From: an uncultured Pseudoxanthomonas sp.
GTDB lineage: Bacteria; Pseudomonadota; Gammaproteobacteria; Xanthomonadales; Xanthomonadaceae
Reading direction: 5' to 3'
DNA: 26,152 bases
Assembly: GCA_946886405.1 (NCBI GenBank)
Contig: CAMPIO010000049.1
Span: 1 to 26,152 of the forward strand
The notes under the pieces were generated by a model that was not told the origin of the DNA, did no database searches, and saw nothing but the letters and a program-made list of their open reading frames with translations. Position numbers and translations under genes: made by a program. Shown here piece by piece: positions 8,134 through 15,333 of the stretch (the stretch's first letter is position 1; each line of letters begins with the position of its first letter).

Positions 8134-8153
8134 TGCACTGCACTGCACTGCAC
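8134..8153. repeat. TGCAC tandem repeat, four copies
   Basis: Four perfect head-to-tail copies of TGCAC, 20 nt after the acyltransferase stop. Probably replication slippage in non-coding DNA. Confidence 0.9.
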
Positions 8154-8199
8154 CGCCGGTACGCCGGCGATCGGTCTTCACCGAGATGCCGAAAGCCGC

Positions 8200-8328
8200 C
8201 GTCGTCCCAGCGGACGCCGGGCCCCGCCTTGACGTCGCTCTTGCCTGGGTAGCCGTGGGCGGACGCAGAGCGCTAGAGCAAGTGCTGCAGCGAAAGCGGA
8301 CGGGATTCCAGCGTTCGCTGGAATGACG
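8200..8328. repeat. MITE-like palindrome-ended intergenic element
   Basis: The left end (8200-8222, CGTCGTCCCAGCGGACGCCGG...) matches the reverse complement of the right end (8303-8328, GGATTCCAGCGTTCGCTGG...) over about 21 positions, with four transitions. The right end itself is a perfect palindrome: ATTCCAGCG, TT, CGCTGGAAT (8305-8324). The whole is about 129 bp with no coding potential. Similar GTCATTCCAGCG...GGAATGACG repeats are scattered in xanthomonad genomes; this copy looks old, since the left end is diverged. Confidence 0.6.
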
Positions 8329-8375
8329 CAATCGAGGTCGCCGCAATCGCGTCGCGAACGACGTCCGGAAAGCAG

Positions 8376-8402
8376 AAAGGCCCGCCAGGTTGGCGGGCCT
8401 TT
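8376..8402 (-). terminator. Intrinsic terminator, probably bidirectional
   Basis: A perfect 12-bp stem AAAGGCCCGCCA / TGGCGGGCCTTT with a 3-nt loop, 21 nt after the TonB-receptor stop codon. On the minus strand it is followed by a T-rich stretch (TTTCTGCTTT). It can also stop transcription arriving from the acyltransferase. Confidence 0.85.
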
Positions 8403-8423
8403 CCTTGCTGCGACAGCAGGACG

Positions 8424-11400
8424 TTACAGTGCTTCGCCGCCCAGCTTCCAGGTGACCTGCAGGAAATAGCTGCGGCCCATGGAGTCGAACCACGAGGTGT
8501 CGTAGTACGGATAGTTCGCCCAGGTCGCATCCCGGGGCGGCAGCTTGTCCATCAGGTTGTTGATGCTCAGCGACAGGCGCAGATGGTCGTTGATGTCGTA
8601 GCGTGCGCCGGCGTTGAAACGCCAGGTGGACCCGGTCCATGCGTCGTTGTTGTAGTTCGCCACTTGCCCCAGGTAGTTCCCGAAGAAGCTCAGGCCCAGG
8701 TTGTCGCGATCCCAGCTGACGCCCAGATTGCCCTTGTTGCGGGGCAGAGTGGTGGCGCTGAAGCTCAGGTCCAGCATGTCCTCTTCGGGATCGCCCGGGT
8801 ACTGCTGGCGGGTATGCGTGTCCGTCCAGGTGTACGTGCCGGTGAAGCGGAAATCGCCGGCGTTGGCGGTCTGCAGGCGGTAGTTGGCCGTCAGGTCGAT
8901 GCCTGTCGTCTCTTCGTTGGCGATGTTGATCGGCGCGAAGCGGACGCTGGTGATGTTGCCGTCCGTATCGCGGATGACGCGCGCGATGGCGTCCACGCAG
9001 GTCGGTGAGTTGATGTCGACGGCGCCGCCGTCCTCGTTGGTGCCGAGGCGGCAGTTGGCTTCATCGATGCGCAGCTGCTCGCGGCTCTGGCTCTGCACCT
9101 GGTTCTCGACGCGGATCTTGTAGTAGTCCAGTGCCAGGTCGAAGTTGGCGAAGGGCGACCACACGATGCCCGCCGAGAACGACGTGCTGGTCTCGACGTC
9201 CAGGTCCATGTTGCCGGTGTACACGTCGAACGTGTTGATGTCCCAGGTGCCGTCGTCGTAGCAGTCGGCGTCGCTGAAGCCCGGCTCGTCGGTACGGCAC
9301 TGGTAGTAGTCGGTCGACAGCGTGCGGTAGTAGTCGTCGCCGGCGAACAGGTAGTGCATGTCGGGCGCGCGGAAGCCGGTGCCGTACGAGCCGCGCACCA
9401 GCAGCGTGTCGACCGGGCGCCATTCCAGGCCAGCGCTGTAGGTGAACTTGCTGGGGTTCTTGTTGCCGTACTCGTAGCGATCGTAGCGGCCGGCCAGGCT
9501 CGCCTGCAACGAGGACAGCAGCGGCAGGCGCAATTCGCCCGCCACGCTCCAGCGGTCGCGGTCGCCGCTGCCGTCGCCGTAGCGGGGGCCGTAATAGGCG
9601 TCGGCCGTCAGCGCCAGCGGATCGGGATTGATGTCGTACGACTGCTGGCCGTACTCGATCGCGCCCGCGAAGCCGACATCGCCGGCCGGCATCGTGAACA
9701 GCACCGGGGTATCGAGGGTGAAGCTGAGGTTGTCGTTGTCGGCCTTGGGCCGGAACGTGGACATCGCGGCGATCGACGCGAATTCGGCCTGCGTCAGCGG
9801 CGTGAACAGGCGCGCCGGGTCGGGACTGAAGATGGCGTAGCCATCCGCGTCATAGCCCTGCTGTTCGCCCAGGAACAGGCGGTTGGCCGCAGCGGCGCGG
9901 ATGCGGGGCATGCCCACGTCGGCGTTGTACTGGGAATGGTTGTAGGCGGCTTCCCAGTTCCAGTTGTCGCCGATCGCACCCTTCAGGCCCGTCGTGATGG
10001 CGAAGGTCTTCTGGGTGGTGACATTCATGCGGTTGCGCAGGCCGCCGATCTCCTCGGGCGTGAACTGGCGCGACCAGATTTCATAGTGGCCGGTGACCGC
10101 GTTGTAGAAGATCTTGTCGTTGTTGTCGGTCGAGTTGGGGTCGTGGAACTCCCAGCCCATGACATCGCTCACCACGTCGTTGCCGTTGGTGCCGGTCAGC
10201 AGCCTGACTTCCTGACGGCCGAGCTGGACGTCGGCGAACCAGGACAGGCTGTCCGAAAAGCGGTACTCGAACGAGCCGTAGGCGGTGAAGCCCTTGCGTT
10301 CGTTCTGTATCGTGCGATACGCGATGGCACGCTCGCTGCCGCAGTACGGCTCGCCGAAGCGGTCTTCCGCCAGCACCGTGGTGCCATCGTTCAAGCCGGC
10401 CATCGCCGCGCAATCGTCGTCGGGCGCGATGTTGACGTCGTCGTCCCAGTCGTAGCGCTGGGCGGTGAGGCGCGGCAGTTGGCGGCGGGTGGTCGGTGCG
10501 TCGAGGGTCGAATCCTGGTTGTTGCGCTCGTAGCCCCACAGGGGGCGCTTGTCGAGCAGTTCCAGACCCACGATGCCGCTGAAGGCGTCGCGCTCGAAGC
10601 CGGTGGTCAAGGTCAGGCGGTGCGATTCGCCGCCGTCGCGTTCGGTGGTGCCGTAGCGGTAGTCGATGGTGGTGCCGTCGGTGGACTTCTTGAGGATGAA
10701 GTTGATGACGCCGGCCATCGCGTCCGAGCCGTAGACCGCCGACGCGCTGCCGGTCAGCACTTCGATGCGGTCGATCATGCCGAGCGGGATGTTGCCGATA
10801 TCGGTGAAGTTGCTGCGGCCATTGAGCGGCAGCGGGAAGTCCGCGATGCGGCGTCCGTTGATCAGTACCAGCGTGTGGTTGGGTCCCAGGCCACGCAGGT
10901 CGACCGCCTGTGCGCCCGGCGTCGACTGCGCGCTGGTGGTGTTCTGCTGGCCCTGCACGCTGCCGCTGTTCTGGCTGAGCGAGCGCAGCACGTCGGGAAC
11001 GGAGGTGAAGCCGGCGGCCTGGATCTGTTCGGCGGTCACCACGGTGATCGGGGCCGGGCCCTCGATCTGCGCGCGCGGAATGCGCGAGCCGGTGACCTGC
11101 AGGGTCTCAAGCTGGGTTACGGGTTCTTCGGCCTGGGCGGCGCCGCCACCGGGAGGCGCCTCCTGGGGTGCGGGGCGTGGCGCGGGTGCGCGACGGGGTG
11201 TGGCGTCGGCCTGCACGATCAGCACGGCACCGGAAGCGTCGCGCTTGGCCTGGAAGCCGCTGCCCTGCAGCAGGCGGTCCAGGGCCTGGTCGGTGGTGGC
11301 GGCGCCCTGCACACCACGGGTACGCCGACCCTTCAGCTGGTCGGCGCGGTAGACCAGCTGCGTGCCGGACTGTTTGGCGAGCGTGTTGAGCGCCGTCGTC

Positions 11401-11507
11401 AGTTCGCCCGCAGGCAGGTCGATGCGGCCGGGGGCCGCCTGGGCCTGCGCGGCGAGCGCCACGCTACAGGCCGTACTCAACAACAGGACGCGCATTGGGT
11501 ACCGCAT
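8424..11507 (-). CDS. TonB-dependent transducer receptor with N-terminal STN domain
   Basis: 1027-residue outer-membrane receptor. In order: signal peptide (about 1-24, cut after AQA); STN signalling domain (about 27-98, with IDLPAGELTTALNTLAKQSG), which in FecA-type receptors contacts FecR in the periplasm; Pro/Ala linker with a TonB box-like ETLQVTGSRI (about 134-143); plug (about 145-275, with LVLINGRR and SASAVYGSDAMAGVINFILKK); and a 22-strand-type barrel ending SYFLQVTWKLGGEAL. Extracellular loops carry paired Cys. I chose ATG at 11507, not the farther one at 11582, because GGGGAGAGAG lies just upstream and the signal peptide starts cleanly. Last gene of a fecI-fecR-receptor cluster. 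There is no siderophore biosynthesis or Fur-like box nearby. The substrate is not readable from the sequence; the divergent cyanophycinase-like gene suggests beta-aspartyl peptides. Confidence 0.93.
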   Translation of the reverse strand: MRYPMRVLLLSTACSVALAAQAQAAPGRIDLPAGELTTALNTLAKQSGTQLVYRADQLKGRRTRGVQGAATTDQALDRLLQGSGFQAKRDASGAVLIVQADATPRRAPAPRPAPQEAPPGGGAAQAEEPVTQLETLQVTGSRIPRAQIEGPAPITVVTAEQIQAAGFTSVPDVLRSLSQNSGSVQGQQNTTSAQSTPGAQAVDLRGLGPNHTLVLINGRRIADFPLPLNGRSNFTDIGNIPLGMIDRIEVLTGSASAVYGSDAMAGVINFILKKSTDGTTIDYRYGTTERDGGESHRLTLTTGFERDAFSGIVGLELLDKRPLWGYERNNQDSTLDAPTTRRQLPRLTAQRYDWDDDVNIAPDDDCAAMAGLNDGTTVLAEDRFGEPYCGSERAIAYRTIQNERKGFTAYGSFEYRFSDSLSWFADVQLGRQEVRLLTGTNGNDVVSDVMGWEFHDPNSTDNNDKIFYNAVTGHYEIWSRQFTPEEIGGLRNRMNVTTQKTFAITTGLKGAIGDNWNWEAAYNHSQYNADVGMPRIRAAAANRLFLGEQQGYDADGYAIFSPDPARLFTPLTQAEFASIAAMSTFRPKADNDNLSFTLDTPVLFTMPAGDVGFAGAIEYGQQSYDINPDPLALTADAYYGPRYGDGSGDRDRWSVAGELRLPLLSSLQASLAGRYDRYEYGNKNPSKFTYSAGLEWRPVDTLLVRGSYGTGFRAPDMHYLFAGDDYYRTLSTDYYQCRTDEPGFSDADCYDDGTWDINTFDVYTGNMDLDVETSTSFSAGIVWSPFANFDLALDYYKIRVENQVQSQSREQLRIDEANCRLGTNEDGGAVDINSPTCVDAIARVIRDTDGNITSVRFAPINIANEETTGIDLTANYRLQTANAGDFRFTGTYTWTDTHTRQQYPGDPEEDMLDLSFSATTLPRNKGNLGVSWDRDNLGLSFFGNYLGQVANYNNDAWTGSTWRFNAGARYDINDHLRLSLSINNLMDKLPPRDATWANYPYYDTSWFDSMGRSYFLQVTWKLGGEAL

Positions 11508-11554
11508 CGACTCTCTCCCCGGGGGTGCTCGGTATGGCACCTGTTGGCTATCAG

Positions 11555-11579
11555 GACGAACGAACCGCGCAAATCCCCC
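11555..11579 (-). promoter_or_regulatory. Candidate ECF-sigma promoter of the TonB receptor
   Basis: On the minus strand GGGGGA (11579-11574), 13 nt, TTCGTC (11560-11555), 47 nt before the receptor ATG. FecI-type sigma factors typically recognise a -10 centred on CGTC/GTCC. The same two hexamers with identical spacing occur upstream of the divergent cyanophycinase-like gene (13262-13286), which is the main support. Confidence 0.5.
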
Positions 11580-11606
11580 CATGACCTTCGTCGTGGCGTG
11601 CGTGGC

Positions 11607-12653
11607 CTACCGCGTGTGCAGGACGATGCGGTCGGCGTGTCGCTCGGCGCGCACCGGGAATCCCTGTTCGAGCAGGTGCGCGAACCCCTCGGCATTGGAC
11701 CAGCGGAAGTTGCCGCCCACGCGCAGGTCGGCGACGGCGTCGTCGGCCAGTTCCAGCTTGCGCGTGTTGAACCGGTTGAACTCGGCGGCGGCCTCCGCCA
11801 GCGAGGTGTCGTCGAAGGTCAGGAAGCCGTCGCGCCATTCCAGATAGCGTTCGGCGTCGGACACCGTCAGCGAGCGCACCAGCACGCCATTGCGGCCGGC
11901 GGTCGCCACGCTGCCGGCGGGCAGCAGCGACACCGGCTGCGCGCGGCCGTCGGGGCCGGTGCGGCTTTCCAGGCGCACCTTGCCCTCGGTCACCACCACG
12001 CGGACCTCTTCCGGATCGCGTCGCACGGAGAAGCGGGTACCGACGGCCGCCACGCGGCGCCCTTCCGTTTCCACCACGAACGGACGCCGGGTGTCGTGCG
12101 CCACATCGAAGAACGCTTCGCCGCGTGCCAGCGCCAGGTGGCGCTCGCCGCGACTGATGCGCACGTCCAGGCGACTGTCGCTGCTCAGCGTGGCGGTGGA
12201 CCCGTCGGGCAGCGTGATCGTCTGGATCTCGCCTACCGCACTGGCGTAACTGGCCTGTTCGCGGCCGGTCAGTTGCCAGCTGCCCCAGGCGAGCGAGCCC
12301 AGCGCCAGTACCGCCAGCGTCGCCGCCAGTCCCTGCTGCCAGCCACGCCGCCGCTCGCCGCTGCGATCGCGCGGCGCGAAGGTGAGTTCGCGCAGGTCGG
12401 GCCGGGAATCCGGAAGCGCGGGGGCCGACGTCCTGCGCGGCGGCGTCACGCCCGCCGGCAGGCCGGCGGCGAAGGCCTGCAGGCGGCCGGTTTCCGTCCA
12501 CGCCGCCTGCAGGCGCAGGTAGGCGACCTTGTGGCGCGACGACGCGCCCAGCCAGGCGTCCAGCGACTGCTGTTCGTCGTCCGTCCAGCCCTCCGCGTCG
12601 CGGCGTGCCAGCCAGTCGGCGGCCTGCTGTTCAATCTGCCTGCTGTCGGCCAT
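11607..12653 (-). CDS. FecR-type anti-sigma/sigma regulator
   Basis: 348 residues. A cytoplasmic DUF4880-type N-terminus (about 5-55, IEQQAADWLARRDAEGWT...HKVAYLRLQAAW) holds the sigma factor. It is followed by a single membrane helix (about 108-127), the periplasmic FecR domain (about 135-230, with ITLPDGSTATLSSDSRLDVR, GEAFFDVAHD and VAAVGTRFSVR) and a C-terminal domain (about 275-348, LRVGGNFRW...) that would meet the receptor STN domain. This matches the surface-signalling relay known from FecA-FecR-FecI. The start overlaps the end of the sigma gene by 23 nt. ATG 12653 was preferred (GAGG 9 nt upstream); ATG 12659 is nearly as good. Specificity is unknown. Confidence 0.92.
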   Translation of the reverse strand: MADSRQIEQQAADWLARRDAEGWTDDEQQSLDAWLGASSRHKVAYLRLQAAWTETGRLQAFAAGLPAGVTPPRRTSAPALPDSRPDLRELTFAPRDRSGERRRGWQQGLAATLAVLALGSLAWGSWQLTGREQASYASAVGEIQTITLPDGSTATLSSDSRLDVRISRGERHLALARGEAFFDVAHDTRRPFVVETEGRRVAAVGTRFSVRRDPEEVRVVVTEGKVRLESRTGPDGRAQPVSLLPAGSVATAGRNGVLVRSLTVSDAERYLEWRDGFLTFDDTSLAEAAAEFNRFNTRKLELADDAVADLRVGGNFRWSNAEGFAHLLEQGFPVRAERHADRIVLHTR

Positions 12654-13224
12654 GTCCATCGTCCTCGTCCGTGACGGGCCGGGCACGACGCCCGTCCAGC
12701 GCAGGCACGGCGTCGCCGCCGTACAGGTGGTCGGCGATCAGGCGCATCCCTTTGGCCAAATGCTTTTCCACGGTCTTCTCGCTGATGCCCAGTTGGCGGG
12801 CGACGTCCTTCTGCGGCAGTTCCTCCACGCGCCGCAGCCACACCACTTCGCGGCAACGGTCGGGGAGCCGGTCCAGGGCCTCGACCACGCGCTTGAGCGC
12901 CTGGCGGGTCCCGGTCCACCGCTCGGGCGACACCTCGTCGATCAGGTAGACGTTCGAGGACTCGAAATCACCCACTGGCTCGATCGACACCACCCGGCTG
13001 CGGCGCAGGCGGTCGGTCATCAGGTGGCGCGCGGTGGCGAACAGGAACGCCTTGGGCGCGTCCGGACGCACACGGCCCGCAGCTTCGTACACGCGCGCGT
13101 AGACCTCCTGGCGCAGGTCATGCCATTCGTCGCGGTGCGGCCAGCTGCGTTGCAGGAACAGCGCGAGCGCACGTTCGTGGATGAGGACTTCGCGGACGAA
13201 CCAGTCGTCGAGTTCGGTGGACAT
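12631..13224 (-). CDS. ECF RNA polymerase sigma factor, FecI type
   Basis: 197 residues. Region 2 (about 15-80: DEWHDLRQEVYARVYEAA...PKAFLFATARHLMTDRLRR) and region 4 (about 110-165: LDRLPDRCREVVWLRRVEELPQKDVARQLGISEKTVEKHLAKG) are clear; the region-4 helix-turn-helix lies at about 138-160. These features are typical of FecI-family sigmas. It is the first gene of the sigma-FecR-receptor cluster and is divergent from the cyanophycinase-like fusion (119 bp between starts). The ribosome site is weak. Its own promoter is not clear, and the GGGGGA/TTCGTC element is not seen on this strand upstream, so it is probably not autoregulated through that motif. Confidence 0.94.
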   Translation of the reverse strand: MSTELDDWFVREVLIHERALALFLQRSWPHRDEWHDLRQEVYARVYEAAGRVRPDAPKAFLFATARHLMTDRLRRSRVVSIEPVGDFESSNVYLIDEVSPERWTGTRQALKRVVEALDRLPDRCREVVWLRRVEELPQKDVARQLGISEKTVEKHLAKGMRLIADHLYGGDAVPALDGRRARPVTDEDDGHGRQQAD

Positions 13225-13261
13225 GGCCGCACTCTATCCCAAGCGAAGCGCCGATCCGCAT

Positions 13262-13286
13262 GGGGGAAGACGGCCGTCGCTTCGTC
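13262..13286 (+). promoter_or_regulatory. Candidate ECF-sigma promoter of the cyanophycinase-like gene
   Basis: GGGGGA (13262-13267), 13 nt, TTCGTC (13281-13286), 57 nt before the ATG at 13344. Identical hexamers and spacing to the element before the TonB receptor (11579-11555, minus strand). It would bring the enzyme under the neighbouring FecI-type sigma factor. Confidence 0.5.
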
Positions 13287-13343
13287 TCCACAAGGCATCG
13301 GTGCGTGGCATCCTGCCGCGACCTTCGACCCTGGGAGTACGGC

Positions 13344-15284
13344 ATGGTGTCTGTCTTCGGCGTGTTGCGGCGCGGCGCGATCTGCGTGGTGGCGCTCGCC
13401 CTCTCATTGCCGGCGTTCGCCGCGAAACCCGCGCATTACGTGCTCGGCGACATCACCGCGAAGACGCCGGGCCAGGTGCAGCCCGGCCTGCTGCTGATGG
13501 GCGGCGGCGACCGCAACTTCGATGCGATGCGCTGGTTCATGAAGAAGGCCGGCAACGGCCACATCGTCGTGCTGCGTGCGTCGCAGGCGGGCGAGATCGG
13601 CGAGGAATTCTTCAATGAAGTCGGCGGCATCGTGTCGGTCGAGACCTACGTGTTCAGCGATCGCGAAAGCGCGAGCGATCCCGCCGTGCTGCGCAGCCTG
13701 AAGCGCGCCGACGGCATCTTCCTGGCCGGCGGCGACCAGTCGCGCTACGTGCGCTACTGGCGCGGCACGCCGGTCGGCGATGCCCTGGATGCGCACGTGC
13801 GCGCCGGCAAGCCGTTGGGCGGCACCAGCGCCGGCCTGGCCATGCAGGGCGAATATCTGTACGGCGCAATGGACGGCGGCAGCCAGATCAGCCCACGCGC
13901 GCTGGCCGATCCGCTCGGCCCGGACAACACCATCGAAACGGATTTCCTGAAGCTGGCGTTGCTGAAGGGCGTGCTGACGGATACGCACTTCAGCGAGCGC
14001 AACCGCCTCGGCCGCCTGATCGCGTTCGTCGCCAAGGCCGAGTCGATCGCAGGTCGCCCGCTCCTGGGCCTGGGCGTGGACGAAGACGCGGCGGTCGCGG
14101 TGGAAGGCGATGGCAGTGCACGCGTGTACGCCACCGCGCCCGGTGCCGGCGCGACGGTCGTGAAGGGTGGCTTCGCCCAGAAGCAGGTCGAAGACGAGGC
14201 GATGAACCTCGATCGCGTCGACACTGTCGTCGCCGGTGTCGATTCCGTGCTGCACCTGCCGAGCGGCCGCGTCGACAAGCCTGCTGCCGAACGCCACTAC
14301 GCGGTGCGCAACGGCGTGCTGGTGGCACTGGACTCGCCGCTGCTGGTGATCCACGGCGGCGCGGGTGTCGAGCGCGCTGGCATGACGCCGGCGGATGAGG
14401 ATGCCGCACGCAAGGCGCTGGAATCCGCACTGCGTGCCGGCCACGCTCAGTTGAAAGCCGGCAAGCCTGCGCTCGATGCCGTGACCGCGGCGATCACCGT
14501 GCTGGAGGATGCACCGCAGTTCAATGCGGGCCGCGGTGCGGTGTTCACGCACGACGGCAAGAACGAGCTGGATTCCTCGATCATGGACGGCGCCACCGGC
14601 AAGGCCGGCGCGGTCGCGGGCGTGCATCGCGTCAAGAACCCGATCACTCTCGCACGCGCGGTGATGGACGCGTCGCGCCACGTGATGATGGTCGGTGGCG
14701 GCGCCGAAGCATTCGCGAAAGAACAGGGCATCCCGCTGGTCGATCCCTCTTACTTCCGTACCGAGAAGCGCTGGCAGCAGCTGCAGGATGCGCTGAAGGA
14801 AGAGAGGCAGGCGCAGGCCAGCAACACCCCGCTGGAACTCCCGGGCAAGGCCTACTTCGGCACGGTCGGCGCGCTGGCGCTCGACGCGAAGGGCCAACTG
14901 GCGGCAGGCACCTCGACCGGCGGCATGACCAACAAGCGCTACGGCCGCGTAGGCGACGCGCCGATCATCGGCGCCGGTACCTGGGCCGACGACCGCTGCG
15001 CGTTCTCCGGCACCGGCTGGGGCGAGTACTACATCCGCGCGGCTGCGGCGCACGAGGTCTGCGCGCGCGTGCGCCTGGCCGGCTACAGCATCGCGCGCGC
15101 CTCGGAAGGCGTGATCAACCGCGACATCCCCAAGGCCGGCGGCGACGGCGGCGCCATCGCGCTGGGCGCCGACGGCAGCATGGCGTTCCCCTTCAATACG
15201 GAAGGCATGTACCGCGGCTGGATCGGCGCCGATGGCGTGCCGCACGTGGCGATCTACAAGGAAGACGCCCTGCCTGCGCGGTAG
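13344..15284 (+). CDS. Secreted cyanophycinase-like (S51) / isoaspartyl peptidase fusion
   Basis: 646 residues with a signal peptide (about 1-27, cut after AFA). Residues about 40-265 are an S51 cyanophycinase-type domain: LAGGDQ (127-132), nucleophile Ser162 in GGTSAGLAMQG, DTHFSERNRLGRL (213-225, Asp213/His215) and GVDEDAA (Glu247), equivalent to the Ser/His/Glu set of Synechocystis CphB. Residues about 333-646 are a full isoaspartyl peptidase/asparaginase-2 domain: HGGAG (337-341), FNAGRGAVFT...ELDSSIMDG (about 393-416), the autocleavage site Gly506-Thr507 in YFGTVGALALD, and GTSTGG. The first activity releases beta-Asp-Arg dipeptides from cyanophycin and the second splits isoaspartyl bonds, so one exported protein could do both steps. 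Start: GGGAG 6 nt before ATG. The next gene follows after 49 nt. Substrate is inferred; other S51 or asparagine-type substrates are possible. Confidence 0.88.
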   Translation: MVSVFGVLRRGAICVVALALSLPAFAAKPAHYVLGDITAKTPGQVQPGLLLMGGGDRNFDAMRWFMKKAGNGHIVVLRASQAGEIGEEFFNEVGGIVSVETYVFSDRESASDPAVLRSLKRADGIFLAGGDQSRYVRYWRGTPVGDALDAHVRAGKPLGGTSAGLAMQGEYLYGAMDGGSQISPRALADPLGPDNTIETDFLKLALLKGVLTDTHFSERNRLGRLIAFVAKAESIAGRPLLGLGVDEDAAVAVEGDGSARVYATAPGAGATVVKGGFAQKQVEDEAMNLDRVDTVVAGVDSVLHLPSGRVDKPAAERHYAVRNGVLVALDSPLLVIHGGAGVERAGMTPADEDAARKALESALRAGHAQLKAGKPALDAVTAAITVLEDAPQFNAGRGAVFTHDGKNELDSSIMDGATGKAGAVAGVHRVKNPITLARAVMDASRHVMMVGGGAEAFAKEQGIPLVDPSYFRTEKRWQQLQDALKEERQAQASNTPLELPGKAYFGTVGALALDAKGQLAAGTSTGGMTNKRYGRVGDAPIIGAGTWADDRCAFSGTGWGEYYIRAAAAHEVCARVRLAGYSIARASEGVINRDIPKAGGDGGAIALGADGSMAFPFNTEGMYRGWIGADGVPHVAIYKEDALPAR

Positions 15285-15333
15285 TGCAACGGCCGGGCTA
15301 TGCTCCCTCCGTCGACAGCGAAGGGGGCATGGC

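Larger units (their letters stand above)
8115..8423. other. Intergenic region (309 bp) with repeats and a terminator
   Basis: There is no credible gene between the acyltransferase and the convergent TonB receptor. The stretch holds a short TGCAC tandem repeat (8134-8153), a degenerate element with inverted ends (8200-8328) and a strong intrinsic terminator (8376-8402). Confidence 0.8.

Noticed and set aside
8134..8153. TGCAC repeats as a CRISPR array
   Set aside because: Five-base units without spacers; no CRISPR repeat or cas gene is present.
9354..12674. Open frame of 1106 codons on the plus strand across the receptor and fecR genes
   Set aside because: It is antisense to two genes with clear signal peptides, STN/plug/barrel and FecR features. 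The translation is a low-complexity Arg/Ala/Gly/His mix with no motif; such frames are a normal effect of high third-position G/C.
8424..13224. Classical ferric citrate (fecIRA) uptake locus
   Set aside because: The regulatory architecture is FecIRA-like, but there are no fecBCDE transporter genes and no Fur-like A/T-rich box, so I do not assign iron citrate or fec gene symbols.
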